A stretch of 64,000 bases of DNA from Diospyros lotus (Eukaryota > Streptophyta > Magnoliopsida > Ericales > Ebenaceae). A program made the position numbers and the translations under genes. Under the pieces are notes generated by a model. That model had not been told where the DNA came from. It saw only the letters and a program-made list of their open reading frames with translations, and made no database searches. The stretch spans positions 41,998,328 to 42,062,327 of the forward strand of contig NC_068340.1 of the NCBI RefSeq assembly GCF_014633365.1, in the 5' to 3' direction. Below are positions 10,117 to 22,700 of this stretch, piece after piece (the first letter of the stretch is position 1; the number at the start of each line of letters is the position of its first letter).

Positions 10117-13100
10117 ATGGAGGCTCAACTATATTCGGTATATGCAGTTGAGCTAGAAAATGACAGTCAGGAAGGAAGGGCCAATGAACACCTTAAACCT
10201 GCAAGTGGTTCTGTAGCACTCACTGTCTCAGAGGTACCTTTCAATGACTCTTTACAATCACTTTTGATTGAATTTAAGGATATATTTGCTAAACCCTCTA
10301 CTATACCCCCTAACCGATTCCTTAACCATTCTATCCACTTAAAGCCCAACCCCGAACCTGTAAACATTAGGTCTTACAGGTATTCACCTAACCAAAAAGT
10401 TGAAATAGAGAAATTAGTCAAAGAAATGCTAGCCAAATCGATTATCCAACCCAACCAAAGCCCTTTTGCTTCTACAGTCTGTCATGACCCTGAGGATCCC
10501 CAATGATAGAGTAGGAAATATAATAGTATTTAGCTTACATGCATTACTATACTTTGTAATTTCCTTTCTTCTTTCTGTTATAGCTATTTGTTTTGGCTAT
10601 AGGCAGTTAAAGTCACTGTTGTAACTGCACATGTGTGCATGTGCAATGCTAGAGACTATATAAGCCACAGCTAGAGAGGATGGAAGGCATGCTTGAATTG
10701 AATGAAATAAACTCTAATTCTCTCTCTAAAATTTCTCTCCAATCTCCCTCATGTTTCTCCCCCTTTCTCTCAATATCTCTCCCTCTTTCTACTAATTTCC
10801 CCCTTACTACAATTCTGATTTCTCTCCTAATTCCTATCACAATCCTAGCTAACCCTAGGAATGTGACACAATCCTACTCATTAAGAAAAAAGATGGGACA
10901 TGGCGTTTTTTTGTGTAGATTACTGCCAGCTTAATGCCCTAACCATAAAAGAATAAATTTCCTATTCCCATCATTAAAGATTTACTTGATGAACTAACCT
11001 CAACCACTATTTTTTCAAAGCTAGACTAGAGGGTTGGGTATCATCAAAGTAGGATGAACCCCATTGATATTTTCAAAACCGCTTTTAGGACCCATTAAGG
11101 TCTTTATGAGTTCACGGTCATGTCCTTTGCATTGACCAACGCACTTATCACTTTCCAATCCCTAATGAACCATATATTTGAACCCTATTTGAGGAAATTC
11201 ATCCTTGTCTTTTTTTATGGTATCCTCATTTACAACCCCACCATTGAACAACATTTAGACCATTTGAGGACAGCATTTAAAATTCTTAGATTCAATCAAT
11301 TGTATGTAAAGCTATCGAAGTGTACTTTTGCTACAAGGCAGTCCTCTAACGGTGGAATGGCCAAGGCCAAAAACAATGAAGGAGTTGCGGGGTTTTTTGG
11401 ACTTTACGGGTTATTACAGGAGGTTTGTTAGAAATTACGGGATCATGAGCAAGCCTCTAACAGAGTTGCTTAAAAAGGACAGTTTTCAATGGAATCCGAA
11501 AGTGGAGGAGGCTTTCCAAGCATTGAAGAGAGCCATGATGAAGGCACCCCTATTGGCTTTACTTGATATTTCAAAGCCATTTATCCTAGAAACTGATGCA
11601 TGTGGGGTGGGGGTAGGGGTGGTGCTGGTGCAAGAAGGAAGGCCATTGGCTTACCTTAGCCAGACCTTAGCTCCTAAGCATTCGGGGCTAAGTATATACG
11701 ATAAAGAGTTGCTTGCAGTGCAGTAGAAAAGTGGAGGTATTACTTGGAAGGACACCCATTTGTAATAAGGATGGATTACGAGAGCCTTAAGTTCTTTGCT
11801 ACAGCAACGCTTACATACCCAATTGCAAAAAGAAAGGGGTCACCAAGTTGCTAGGATTAGATTATGTGATTCAATACATAAAAGGTAAGGAGAATATAGT
11901 GGCAGATGCTTGATCAATAAGAGAAGAGGAAGGTAGCTGCCAAGCCATTTTTGTCATAGTTCCTGATTGGGTGACGGAGATTTCAGATAGCTATGAAAAA
12001 TCAGAATGGGCCAAGACTCTTGCCGCACGGTAAGCTATCCAACCTGATAGTAAACTGGGGTATAATCTCTCAACAGGATTATTGAGGTTTAAAGGAATGA
12101 TGACCAGTTAAAGGAGCAGATTTTGCAGTCCTTGCATAGTTCTCCGTTGGGAGGACACTCGAGGTTAAGGGTCACCTATCTCAAGGACAAGCATTGTTTT
12201 ATTGGAAGGGACTTAAGAAGGATGTGACTACATTTGTCCTAGCTTGTGAGATTTGCCAATGCTGCAAGCATGAACAGGTTGCCTATCATGGGCTGTTGCA
12301 ACCCTTGGCTATTCTCGAACAAGCTTGGGAGCAAATTTTGATGGATTTCATAGAGGGGTTACCCAAATCTGAAGGGAAGAATGTCATCTTAATAGTAGTG
12401 GACAGATTGACTAAGTACGCACATTTTTTGAGCTTGCCTCCCCCCGTTACAACTCAAGAAGTGGCATGTTTATTGCTAGATTCGGTTATGAAAATCCATG
12501 GGCTGCCACTATCCATAATTTCAGATAGGGACAAGATCTTTACCAACACCTTTTGGCAGGAATTATTCCTAAATTTGGGGGTGAAGCTGCAAATGTCGAT
12601 TGCCTATCATCCTGAAACTGATGGGTAGACCGAAAGGGTAAATCAGTGCTTGAAAAATTACCATCGGTGTATTTGTTTCTCCAAGCTTAAGAGCTAGAAC
12701 AAGTGATTGTCTCTTGCCCAATGGTGGTATAACTCGAGCTTTCACAGTTCACTCAAGGGGGCTCCCTTTGAAGCCTTGTTTGGATACAAAACCCCACTAC
12801 TACCTGCAATAATACCCTCTCTTAGCATTGAAAAGGCGGTGGATTATTATTTACAACAACAGTAGTAGGTGTTGCAATTGATTAAGAAGGAGCTAGCAGT
12901 GGCTCAGAACCAGATGAAACAAATTGCTGACCGTATAAGAAGCAAAAGGGAGTTTGAGGTAGGAGATATGGTGTATTTAAGGGTGAAATGATTTTAGCAA
13001 CATGCCTTCTCACCTTCCCCTATATCCAAGTTGAGTCCGAAGTGTTACAGGCCTTTCGAAGTGGAGGCTAAAATAGGGATAGTGGCCTATCGCCTGAAGC

Positions 13101-13377
13101 TACCTCCTGATGTATTGGTCCATCCAACTTTTCATATCTCCCTCCTAAAGAAATATGTTGGCCCAACGGAGACCACCTCATTTACCCCCACCAACTGAAG
13201 ACTTGGCAGAAGAGATTGAACCGCTGGCAGTGCTGGAAAAACAAGTCATCTACCATGGAATGATACTGTTGACATAAGTTCTTGTGCAGTGGTCTCACTT
13301 GCATCCTAACCACACCACTTAGGAGTATCTCCCTGATCTCCTTAATCAATCCCCACGGGTGGCTCAACTGTTGTAAT
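10117..13377 (+). pseudogene. gypsy pol remnant: RT, RNase H, integrase, chromodomain
   Basis: Linker and RT start are at 10117-10479 (LLIEFKDIFAKPSTIPPNR, NIRSYRYSP). RT resumes at 10874 (LIKKKDGTW) and 11120 (SFALTNALITFQSLMN). The catalytic FFDD box reads FFYGILIYN, so both Asp are lost. RNase H follows (11328-11726: LRGFLDFTGYYRRF, LETDACGVG). Integrase 12194-12628 has [33 protein letters not shown] and ISDRDKIFT, with a stop just before TERVNQ. A degenerate chromodomain (VLVQWSHLHP...EYLPDLL) lies near 13270-13350. Sequence similarity to the intron-5 gypsy (22485-27915) is evident across RT and integrase, but the LTRs differ. Confidence 0.83.
10480..10868 (+). mobile_element. Solo LTR inserted in gypsy RT
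   Basis: TGTCATGACC...GGAATGTGACA, 389 bp, lies between CAGTC (10475-10479) and CAATC (10869-10873), a 5-bp duplication with one mismatch. The RT frame reads across the two flanks. A TATA box (CTATATAAGCC, ~10656) shows + orientation. It is the same family as 13586-13962. Confidence 0.82.
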
Positions 13378-13585
13378 TTCTTGGGGACAATAATTTTTTT
13401 AAGCAGGGGAAAATTGTCACAACCTAGGGTACTAGGAGGGCATAATTGTAATTAGTACTAGGAGGGTATAATTGTAATGGTGCATTTTGTTATGAATTGG
13501 TTAGTTGTGCATATGGCTGCTACGGTTGTTACAGCCATGGAACTACCTATAAAAGGCTGATTGTAAGAGGATGGGGATAATTTTG

Positions 13586-13962
13586 AGTCACATTCCTAGA
13601 GTTACCTCGGGTTGTGATTGGAATTGGGGAAGAAATCATAATTGAAGAAATGAAAGAGGGGGAGAAATCAGCAAAAATGAGGGAGAGTTGTAGAGGGAAA
13701 TGAGAGGGAGAATGGGAGAGAATTGTAGAGAGAAATCAGATCTTGTTTATCGATTGAAAGCATAACCTCTCATCCTCAAGTGGCTTATATATAGCCTCCA
13801 GCCTCCCACATGCACCCATGTGCAATACAAAAACAGCCTAACTGCCTATTAGATAAGGACAAAGCCTTATAACAGAAAAAAAGAAAAGGAAATTACAATT
13901 ATTGTATAATGCATGTAAACTCCTACTATTATATTTACTAATCTATCCTTGGGGTCATGACA
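13586..13962 (-). mobile_element. Solo LTR inside the gypsy 3' LTR
   Basis: It is the reverse-complement relative of 10480-10868 (shared TGTCATGACCC start, GGCAGTTA, GTGCATGTG, TATATAAGCCAC, CTAGGAATGTGA). Exact 5-bp target duplication TTTTG (13581-13585, 13963-13967). Its + strand first base is A instead of T. Confidence 0.82.
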
Positions 13963-14002
13963 TTTTGATGCTATGAATGGAATCCTTTCCCTCTCTTTGA
14001 AC

Positions 14003-14026
14003 TCTCTCTCTCTCTCTCTCTCTCTG
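14003..14026. repeat. (CT)n microsatellite
   Basis: Uninterrupted CT dinucleotides within the gypsy 3' LTR tail. Confidence 0.8.
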
Positions 14027-14136
14027 GAACCTTCTATCTCTCTAATTCTTGCTGCTATTCCCCCCCTCAGTCTAATTCTTCCCCAATTTCTCTCTGTTTC
14101 TACCAAAATTCCATTTTCAGATCTTAGGATCTGACA

Positions 14137-15079
<943 letters not shown>

Positions 15080-15142
15080 CTACCGAGCGGGGCGGTACGA
15101 GCGCTGGTGATGTAGGGTTCATACGAAAGTTTCTGCAACGAG

Positions 15143-15196
15143 ACTCTCTCTCTCTCTCTCTCACACTCTCTCGCGCTCTCTCCCTCTCTCTCTAAT
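15143..15196. repeat. CT-rich microsatellite in CDC5 5' region
   Basis: CT dinucleotides with CA/CG interruptions lie about 120-170 bp upstream of the CDC5 start on the - strand. Pyrimidine-rich (GA on the sense strand) leaders and core promoters are common in plants. Confidence 0.6.
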
Positions 15197-16784
15197 ATAC
15201 ATATATATCAATATGTATGGGTGCGTCGATGAATTAGGGTTTTGAGTTGGGGGAACGGGATGGATAGAAGAAGACGATGTGAGTGCTGAATCTGCTGAGT
15301 TTTGAAGTGATTTCAATGCGATCCGAATGTGGGCGGCGCCGGCTGGATCGGGTCGGGTTTGGTTCCGGAACCATTCGGATTTATATTATTTTTTAAATAC
15401 TGAATTAGCATCTAATTACACGGACCTCCTTTTTTTTAAAAAATTACATAAAGGATCCACATTGTTATGAAATATCTTTCCTATCCACTTTTTAACTTCT
15501 TTTCTATCCAATTTACAATAATATAAATAATTAGTAGTGGTTAACCACCATCATAAATTATTTATATGTAAAATTAACTAAATAAAGTCCTATCACCTTT
15601 TGTTATTATTTAGTTTATTTTTTTATAATTAGAATGGCATTGACTATTGCAATTTTTTTAATCATATGATTATATTTAATTTTTACTATAAACTTATTAC
15701 CGTCACACAATCCCTCACTATCATATCTCATTTTTTTACTGTTTTTATTTCGTCACTTGTAATTTATCTTTTTATTCTTCTTATATTTTTTAAAATTTTA
15801 TTTTATTCAAAATCTCATAAATTCATCACATAAATTACTAAGTTTATATATCGACTGATTCAACATTTTAATATATCAATGGGATATTGAATCAACATTT
15901 GTTAAACTTTATGATTCAATTACTAAAATGTTGCAATCATATAATAGTTATAATTCTTTATTTTACATCATTTTATCAATAATGTTTGGCTTGTAAGTGT
16001 TCACCTAATAATAATTAGATTTTAAATCTATTATTGTTGTATTAATGATAAAAAAATCGACACTATTATTATTAAATAAAATAATAAGATAGTGAATGAA
16101 AAGAGGAAAGAAAAAAGACAAATGATATAAAAGTGACAAAATAAATAAAATAAAGTTTAAAGGTATTTTGAATATTTTTAAAATTTTAATAATTATTTAC
16201 TAACAATAAATAGGTTAAATTATTACAACTTTTTAAGCTAGTGAATATTAGCTATAATTTACGAAAATTGAGGGACGATTTTTATAATTAATTAGGCCTA
16301 ACCCCAGAAGTGTTTAATGTAATTTAATTATTTAAAAAATTAGTAATTTATATTATTTGATCATTAAAATTATGAGTGAGCATTTGATTGATTTTGATTT
16401 TTTTTAATTCAATTCACTTTTTTTAATATGTTTAGTCTATTCCATTTGAGTAATTTAAACTATGAACGTTATTTTTTTTATTTGTTTAATATAAAAAAAC
16501 AAATAAAAAATTGAATTGAAATAAAATAACCAAAAATACTCAAACTTAAAAATTAAATGAAATCAAACCGAGGTATAACTTAAATTGATAATTTAATTAA
16601 ATTATTTCAGATAAATCGAAATATTGATATAGTTGGAGGGATAGCCAGTGAGGATGGGAGGTAGCATAGTAATCTAATCTAATATTATTAAAACCGGCAG
16701 AAAATGGTCTCGGCCTAGCCCTCCCGTCTATCCCACTTCTTCAGCGCAGTGAAGCTCAAGAGAGGAAGAAAGAGGCATAAGGCC
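15197..16784. other. AT-rich divergent intergenic region CDC5/CJD1
   Basis: Very AT-rich sequence with no supported ORF or TE boundary. It must hold both divergent promoters. The last ~90 bp before 16785 is more GC-rich and looks like CJD1 leader. Confidence 0.5.
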
Positions 16785-19700
16785 ATGGCCTTGGCAATGT
16801 CAAACATCCTTCACTGCCCGTCCTCGCGCTTCTCTCCGAAGAATTCCTTTCTCAAAGGCTCTATTTCAAACTTGCCCTCCTCGGTTGTCCGGTAAAATTC
16901 TTGCAACACTCTTCCTTCGGGATTTGTTTGGTGACCCAGAAAAGAAACGGTGGAATGACGTGAAGAAACCATTTGTTTTTTTTTTATTTTTTTTTATTTT
17001 GGCAAGTAATGTTGGAAGAAAATATTATATGATCTTTGATTTTGGAAATAGTTTTTGTTGTCTTACGTGAGGCTATATTCTTGTTTTGAAGTATCCAAAA
17101 ACAGAATCGCATCAAATTCAGATGTTATTTGCTTAATTTCAGTTCCAAATTCTAGGAAAAAGAAAAAGCGGGTTGGGGGAGGGGGACACCGGGTTTGGCA
17201 TTTGTCTCATAGTCCAAATGTTATCTGTTTCAGCCCCTCATGTTTGCTGAGGTAGCTGACACTTGGGATATAAAACTATTGAACGCATGTGTAATTCAAC
17301 CAATGCAAAACACCGAGGCTAGTTAGTGCGGATTGCTGTCCAAACATAGAGTTCATCTAATTCAACATTCAAAATTTTTGGTGTATAAGTTCAGGCCATG
17401 AAGAAGAATGTATGTGACCTTGTGTATGTTTGTTCTCCCGTATGTATACTTGGCAGCTATATGTTTTGTGTAATTATGTTTGTATAGATAGGAGGAAGAC
17501 TGGAAAATAAGTATGGGTGCATTATCCACGTCTAAGCAACCAGATAGCCTATGTTCAAGAGAAAGATGTTCAATACATCAGTGGTATTGGGCGCTCATAT
17601 GCTATGAAAAGTCAACAACTATTTGCCCCTGTAACCTGACATCATATTTATGGTCAAGACATTTACTCGTGTAGTTCTTCACTTGATGTAACAAAAATGG
17701 TACTGAAGATTTCGACATGCATGCGGATTTGTTTAGCTGGCCTGTGACGCCATGTTAGCAAGAATAGGCTATTACTGTTGCGAGCAGATGCCACCTAGTG
17801 GATGCACATATATTAAGTATGCCTGTAAAAGTAATCGATGACAAGTTTTTACCTGAGATAATTTCACCCAAGAATATTTTTACAGATAGTTGAAGTTCTT
17901 GGTTGCTTCCCGTTGAACTTTGTGATCAGCAAAAATGTTTCAACGTGGCAAATTAAAAAAGGCTCACCAAAAGTCTATTCTATCTTTTTAGTTCTGTCCT
18001 TCCCCTCTTTGTTGTCTGTCATATTTTCTTTCTGGGGACCGGTTTAACAGCAAAGTATTTCTTAACTATTTGTAAATAGTGTGTGTTTTTTTTTTTAACA
18101 TTTATGTAAAATTATGCCTTTAAAGTGTAACTCTCAATGTCATCTGACTTCTTTATCGTAAATTTGTAAATAATGGTCATTACCACTGGAAGATATTATT
18201 TTTAGTTTGTTTGTCTCATTTGCACCACTGGCAATATTTATGCTGTTAAGATATATGTCAGGTTTTGTAGAACATCTCCACCACAGGATAGAAGGGTGTT
18301 TTGTACTGCTTCATCAGCTGCAGGAAGTTCAGGTGCAAACAGTGACTTCAACCCATATCAGGTACTTAAACCAGCTTGTGCTTGCACCTGTTAATTGACA
18401 TCACAAGTTAGTAAAACGTGAACTCTTAATTGTTCCTTATTAATTTATTATACTGGGCTAGGACACCAGTTATTGGGAAAATAAAAAAAAGAAATAGAAA
18501 AAGCTCTTGACACTCCTGTTCCTTTTTCTTCAGGTGCTTGGTGTGAGCCCCATTGAAGGATTCGATGCAATCAAGTCAGCATATACAAGAAAGCGTAAGG
18601 ATGCAGAAAGGAGAGGTGATGAAGTGACTGCTGCCCAAGTAGGTTATTGACTTATCTCTCCCCTCCCTTTCTAGGGATATTCATTGATAGCACTTGTGTA
18701 TATTTAGATGTACATGCAATTACCAGGTTCTGACTTCGGAAATATACAATTTGCAGTTAGAGAAGGCATATGACAAAGTCATGATGGCACAACTGATGAA
18801 CCGAAAAAAGGGTGTGACATTTGGGTCATTTCAGGTAATCAATCTTTAAGGGCCAGTGTCAAGATTGTGATCTTTCTTTTACAAGTACTCTTACGGAATA
18901 TCTTATGTTGTTATTTTGACACTGGCATCTTCCTTGTTGGATTTTTACTTGTATTTTTCATGTGTTCTCTAATATGTGCTTTTCTGGTTCTGTGCTAAAT
19001 TCTTTTGCATGTCAACTACTAGTCTTCACTTGTCTTTCTTGAGAACCCTTCTTCTTTGGGATATCTAGTCTTGATATGATAAGATGTGTTGATAGAACAA
19101 CTATAAGAGCACAATAAACGATTGAAAGGAAAGCAGGTGGAAAAGGAAATTCGTGCATCCATTATCATGCATGTGATTGGGCAATGGAGAAACAATTGAT
19201 GACTAATATTTATCATTTATTTTGTGGATGACATGTGTGGGCATAGTTGTTAAATCGAGATTCGAAATCTTTATTTTATGAATCGTGAATCGAGAATCGA
19301 ATCGAATCGTAAGATTCGGTACACATTCTCAATTTCAACTATAAATAATATATATCCATAGAAAATAAATAGTGCCTACCATGATCAATTATTTTAAATA
19401 TAAATAGATAAATAAACTTTTAAATATATTTGCTAAGTTTAAAATTATACCAAAAGGCAAAAGTATATTTATGTTGCCTTTAAATTCAAATTGCACCAAA
19501 TTAAGCCACTTTCAAAATAACAAGCTAGAAAAAAAAAAAAAAAAAAAAAAAAAACCTACAACTATAAGGTTACTACTAAATTCCATTGTCCATAATCTTC
19601 ACTAGTTATCAATCATCATCTTCAAGTTCAAGAGCATCATCATCTTCTTTGTTTTCAAAGATAGCCAAATCGAACGAATATTTGATTAAAGCACACATGC

Positions 19701-22700
19701 AGACGAAGTAGCACGAATTGGATGAATCGGACGAATCGTGCTATTCATGCGATTCACAGTTGATTCATTAGATTCATAATTGATTCTAAGGGATTTTCAA
19801 TTCACGCTATAAATTCGACTCGATTTCTATATGAATCGAATTGTATGATTCGAATCATGAATCGTACGATTCTAAGAGATTTTAGATTCACCCTATAAAT
19901 TCGAGTCAATTTCTATATGAATCGATTCGAATCGTACGATTCGAATCGTGAATCGGAAGATTCTAACAACAGTGTGTGTGGGTAACTTGATTTGTAGCAT
20001 GTCTGTCCCGCCACAAACATAGAGAGTTGCTTGACTTAATTCAATACTGGACCTAAAACCAGTGATGTCCCCGCTGCAATGAGAGTTTTTTTCAAGGATT
20101 TGCCTAGCCTTTCCCAAGAGCCGAGGTTCTTTGACACCCTTCCCTCAGAGCTCACGTGATTCGACAACCCTCTCTTAAAGCTCAGGTGCCTTAACAGCCT
20201 CGACACTTTCCTTTCCCTTGACCCTTGGAGATTAGGTTTTCCAAAATCCTTCCTTTGATACCTCCTCACTGGCACCCAAGGAACTGTGGGACCCATATTT
20301 GATCTAACTAATACTAAATCAAGGGGTTGTCTTTGCTTTCCACACTTTGGAATCCTTGAGGATGGAGCTTAAATAATCTTCAACTTGGGCTACTTGAGGT
20401 CTTGTGGTAAGAGCTGAAAGGCTCGTGGGTGTTGTCCCTTGAGTCTGTTTGATGGAGATATGGGGTATTCAAATGACTGCCCTACACGGGTAGTTAAATC
20501 CTAGAATCCTGTCTCACGTTCGAGAATGTTCACTTGAGGCTTGGATGGGATGAGTGAATGCGATCTAATGACCTCCTATAAATAAGACATCACACTGTTT
20601 TATAATTTGCTTGTCCATATGTTCCATTAGAGTTCTGAAAGCTAATGATTGATTAGATTTATTTAGGCCTAATCTTGATTTACATTCTTAATTGCTTCTT
20701 ATATTCAGGTCTCAAAGGATATTAAATATGCTGATAAGCAGCCAATACTGCCATGGGGGCCAAGGTCTGTCTTTGAGTTTCATAATAACTTTGCAAAATA
20801 GTGCTGTTGTGAACTATTTCTACCAGTCTGATTCTCATACTTCACCAATCTATTACTGTTTGCTTTCTCGAAATAATGAAGCTACCAATCAATGAAACCA
20901 TTTGCAGCTTATCACCCCCTTTCTTGATGCTATTAGACATGTCTGCAAATGACATCTTGTCTGTGGAGATTTCCTTTTCTTTAATGTATTCTTGGAGAAT
21001 AAAGTTAAAAAGACTTGTTTAACAATATTGGCACATATATAACTCTGCTTTGATTTTGAGGATTAAGGGGAAAAACATGAGGAAGCTTTTACATCTAAAA
21101 GCTATCTGAATTATTCTTTTACTTTGAGGCTTGTTTCTTGTTGCATTTATATGCTTTGTCTTTCAAACCTCTCTTTGATCAGGTCAGCTGGAGATTTGTT
21201 GCATCATTGCGTTTATTGAACCACCAGATGATTATCTCAGCTACACTGATCATACTTAAATAAGGAGATTAAAACAGGAGAATACTAGACTACTCAGTAA
21301 TAAACACATATTTAAAATTCTTGAAATTAAAAAGAAATGCTCAATTTACTTTTTTTTTGATAAATAAGATCATGTATTAGAAGGTACCAAGAAATTTTTT
21401 TTTTTCCAAATTTTTAATTATATATTTTTTAAATAAAACACATGTATTAAAATGGAATATATATGTTTTTGATAAGTAAACCAGTAAACATTAAATAAAA
21501 GAAATACCGGGAGTGAACCTTGAAGAAAAGGTGGGAACCTTGTATATAAGGTGCATTTAGAGGGTTCTCTCTTTAGAAAATAATGATTAGGAAAACAACA
21601 CCCACCCACCCACACTAAAAAAAAAACACCAAATGCATGTAGATATTCATCCAACAGACTCTCTTTTTCTTGGGCGGGCAATTGCTCTTCCTAAGAACAC
21701 AAAAACTCTATTGCTATTTTGGTGTTACACTAAATACCCAAAGGTGGAAAACATAAACTCTCCACTAGTATCAAAGCTGCCTTGTTTCTATCCTGCCAAA
21801 GACACCATCAAATGTACATAAATATAATCATCAAACTGACTCTCTTTATCTCAGCCAGGCAATTGCTCTTCCAAAAACCCAAGATCCCCACCATCAAGTT
21901 TGGCATAACCCAGCAGACTCCCTATGGAAAACATAAACCTCACACCTCCTGAGATACTGGCCATATAGAAGATGTTCCAGTCTCACTATTCCTTCTGCAC
22001 AAATAGCACCAATCCAACACTAACTGCCTATGCCTCTTCAGATTATCTGTAGTCAAAATGACAACTAGGATAGTTCTCCACACAAAGAAGGCCACTCTAT
22101 GAAAGGCATTTGTCTCCACATGGTTTTTTCCTAGGAAAGTCCTGACACCATTTCTCACAAAAGGTGCCATAGAAGGAATGAACAGGAAAGGTCCCCTTCA
22201 TGATGGGCTCCACACCCTTCCATCCTTCCCCTGCCCTGTCATATGATAGCATAAAGGCAAGTCCAGAAAAGTTGCAGTTATTGAATTTCTCTTTCCTGAA
22301 GTTATACCCAAAACCTAGGGACCACAGTACTTCTGGGTGATAGCAAAGCCATCCATTACTCTGGCTTATTTGTTCATGGCAATCCCATAAAGGCTAGGAA
22401 AATATTGCAGAAAGCCTGTTGCTGCACCATCTATCTTGACAAAAGCTGAGCCAAACTCTTATAATAGGCCTGCATAGACCAACCTGTCAGATTATAAATC
22501 TGATAGTAGGATTCTCGAGGAATCGAGAATGGGAATTAAGAGAGAATGGGGAAGATATTTGAGAGGAAATAGAGAACATAACAGAGAGAGAATTTAGAGA
22601 GAATGGGAGGGAAACTCATCTCCAATTTCATTCAACATAGTCTGTTCTAGCGTTGGATTGGTTATTTATACTGATCTGGAAAATTGGGCGCCAAAAATGG

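Larger units (their letters stand above)
10090..14136 (+). mobile_element. 5'-truncated Ty3/gypsy chromovirus with nested solo LTRs
   Basis: The element begins abruptly in the protease-RT linker at the edge of the copia LTR and keeps RT, RNase H, integrase, a chromodomain, a polypurine tract (GCAGGGGAAAAT, ~13403-13414) and the 3' LTR (13415-14136). Its 5' LTR, gag and protease are absent. Solo LTRs 10480-10868 and 13586-13962 have been inserted in RT and in the 3' LTR. Many stops and frameshifts show it is old. Confidence 0.85.
13415..14136 (+). repeat. 3' LTR of the truncated gypsy (interrupted)
   Basis: It begins TGTCACAACC after the polypurine tract and ends GGATCTGACA. A TATAAAAG box lies at 13548-13555. 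A solo LTR (13586-13962) with its duplicated TTTTG accounts for 382 bp, leaving a ~340-bp LTR. Confidence 0.78.

Noticed and set aside
10680..10934. 84-codon Ser/Pro-rich frame
   Set aside because: Product of the pyrimidine-rich leader inside a solo LTR, running into gypsy RT.
19893..20296. Overlapping - strand frames of 74 and 86 codons in CJD1 intron 4
   Set aside because: They start in the intron, overlap the hAT end and show no recognisable domain.
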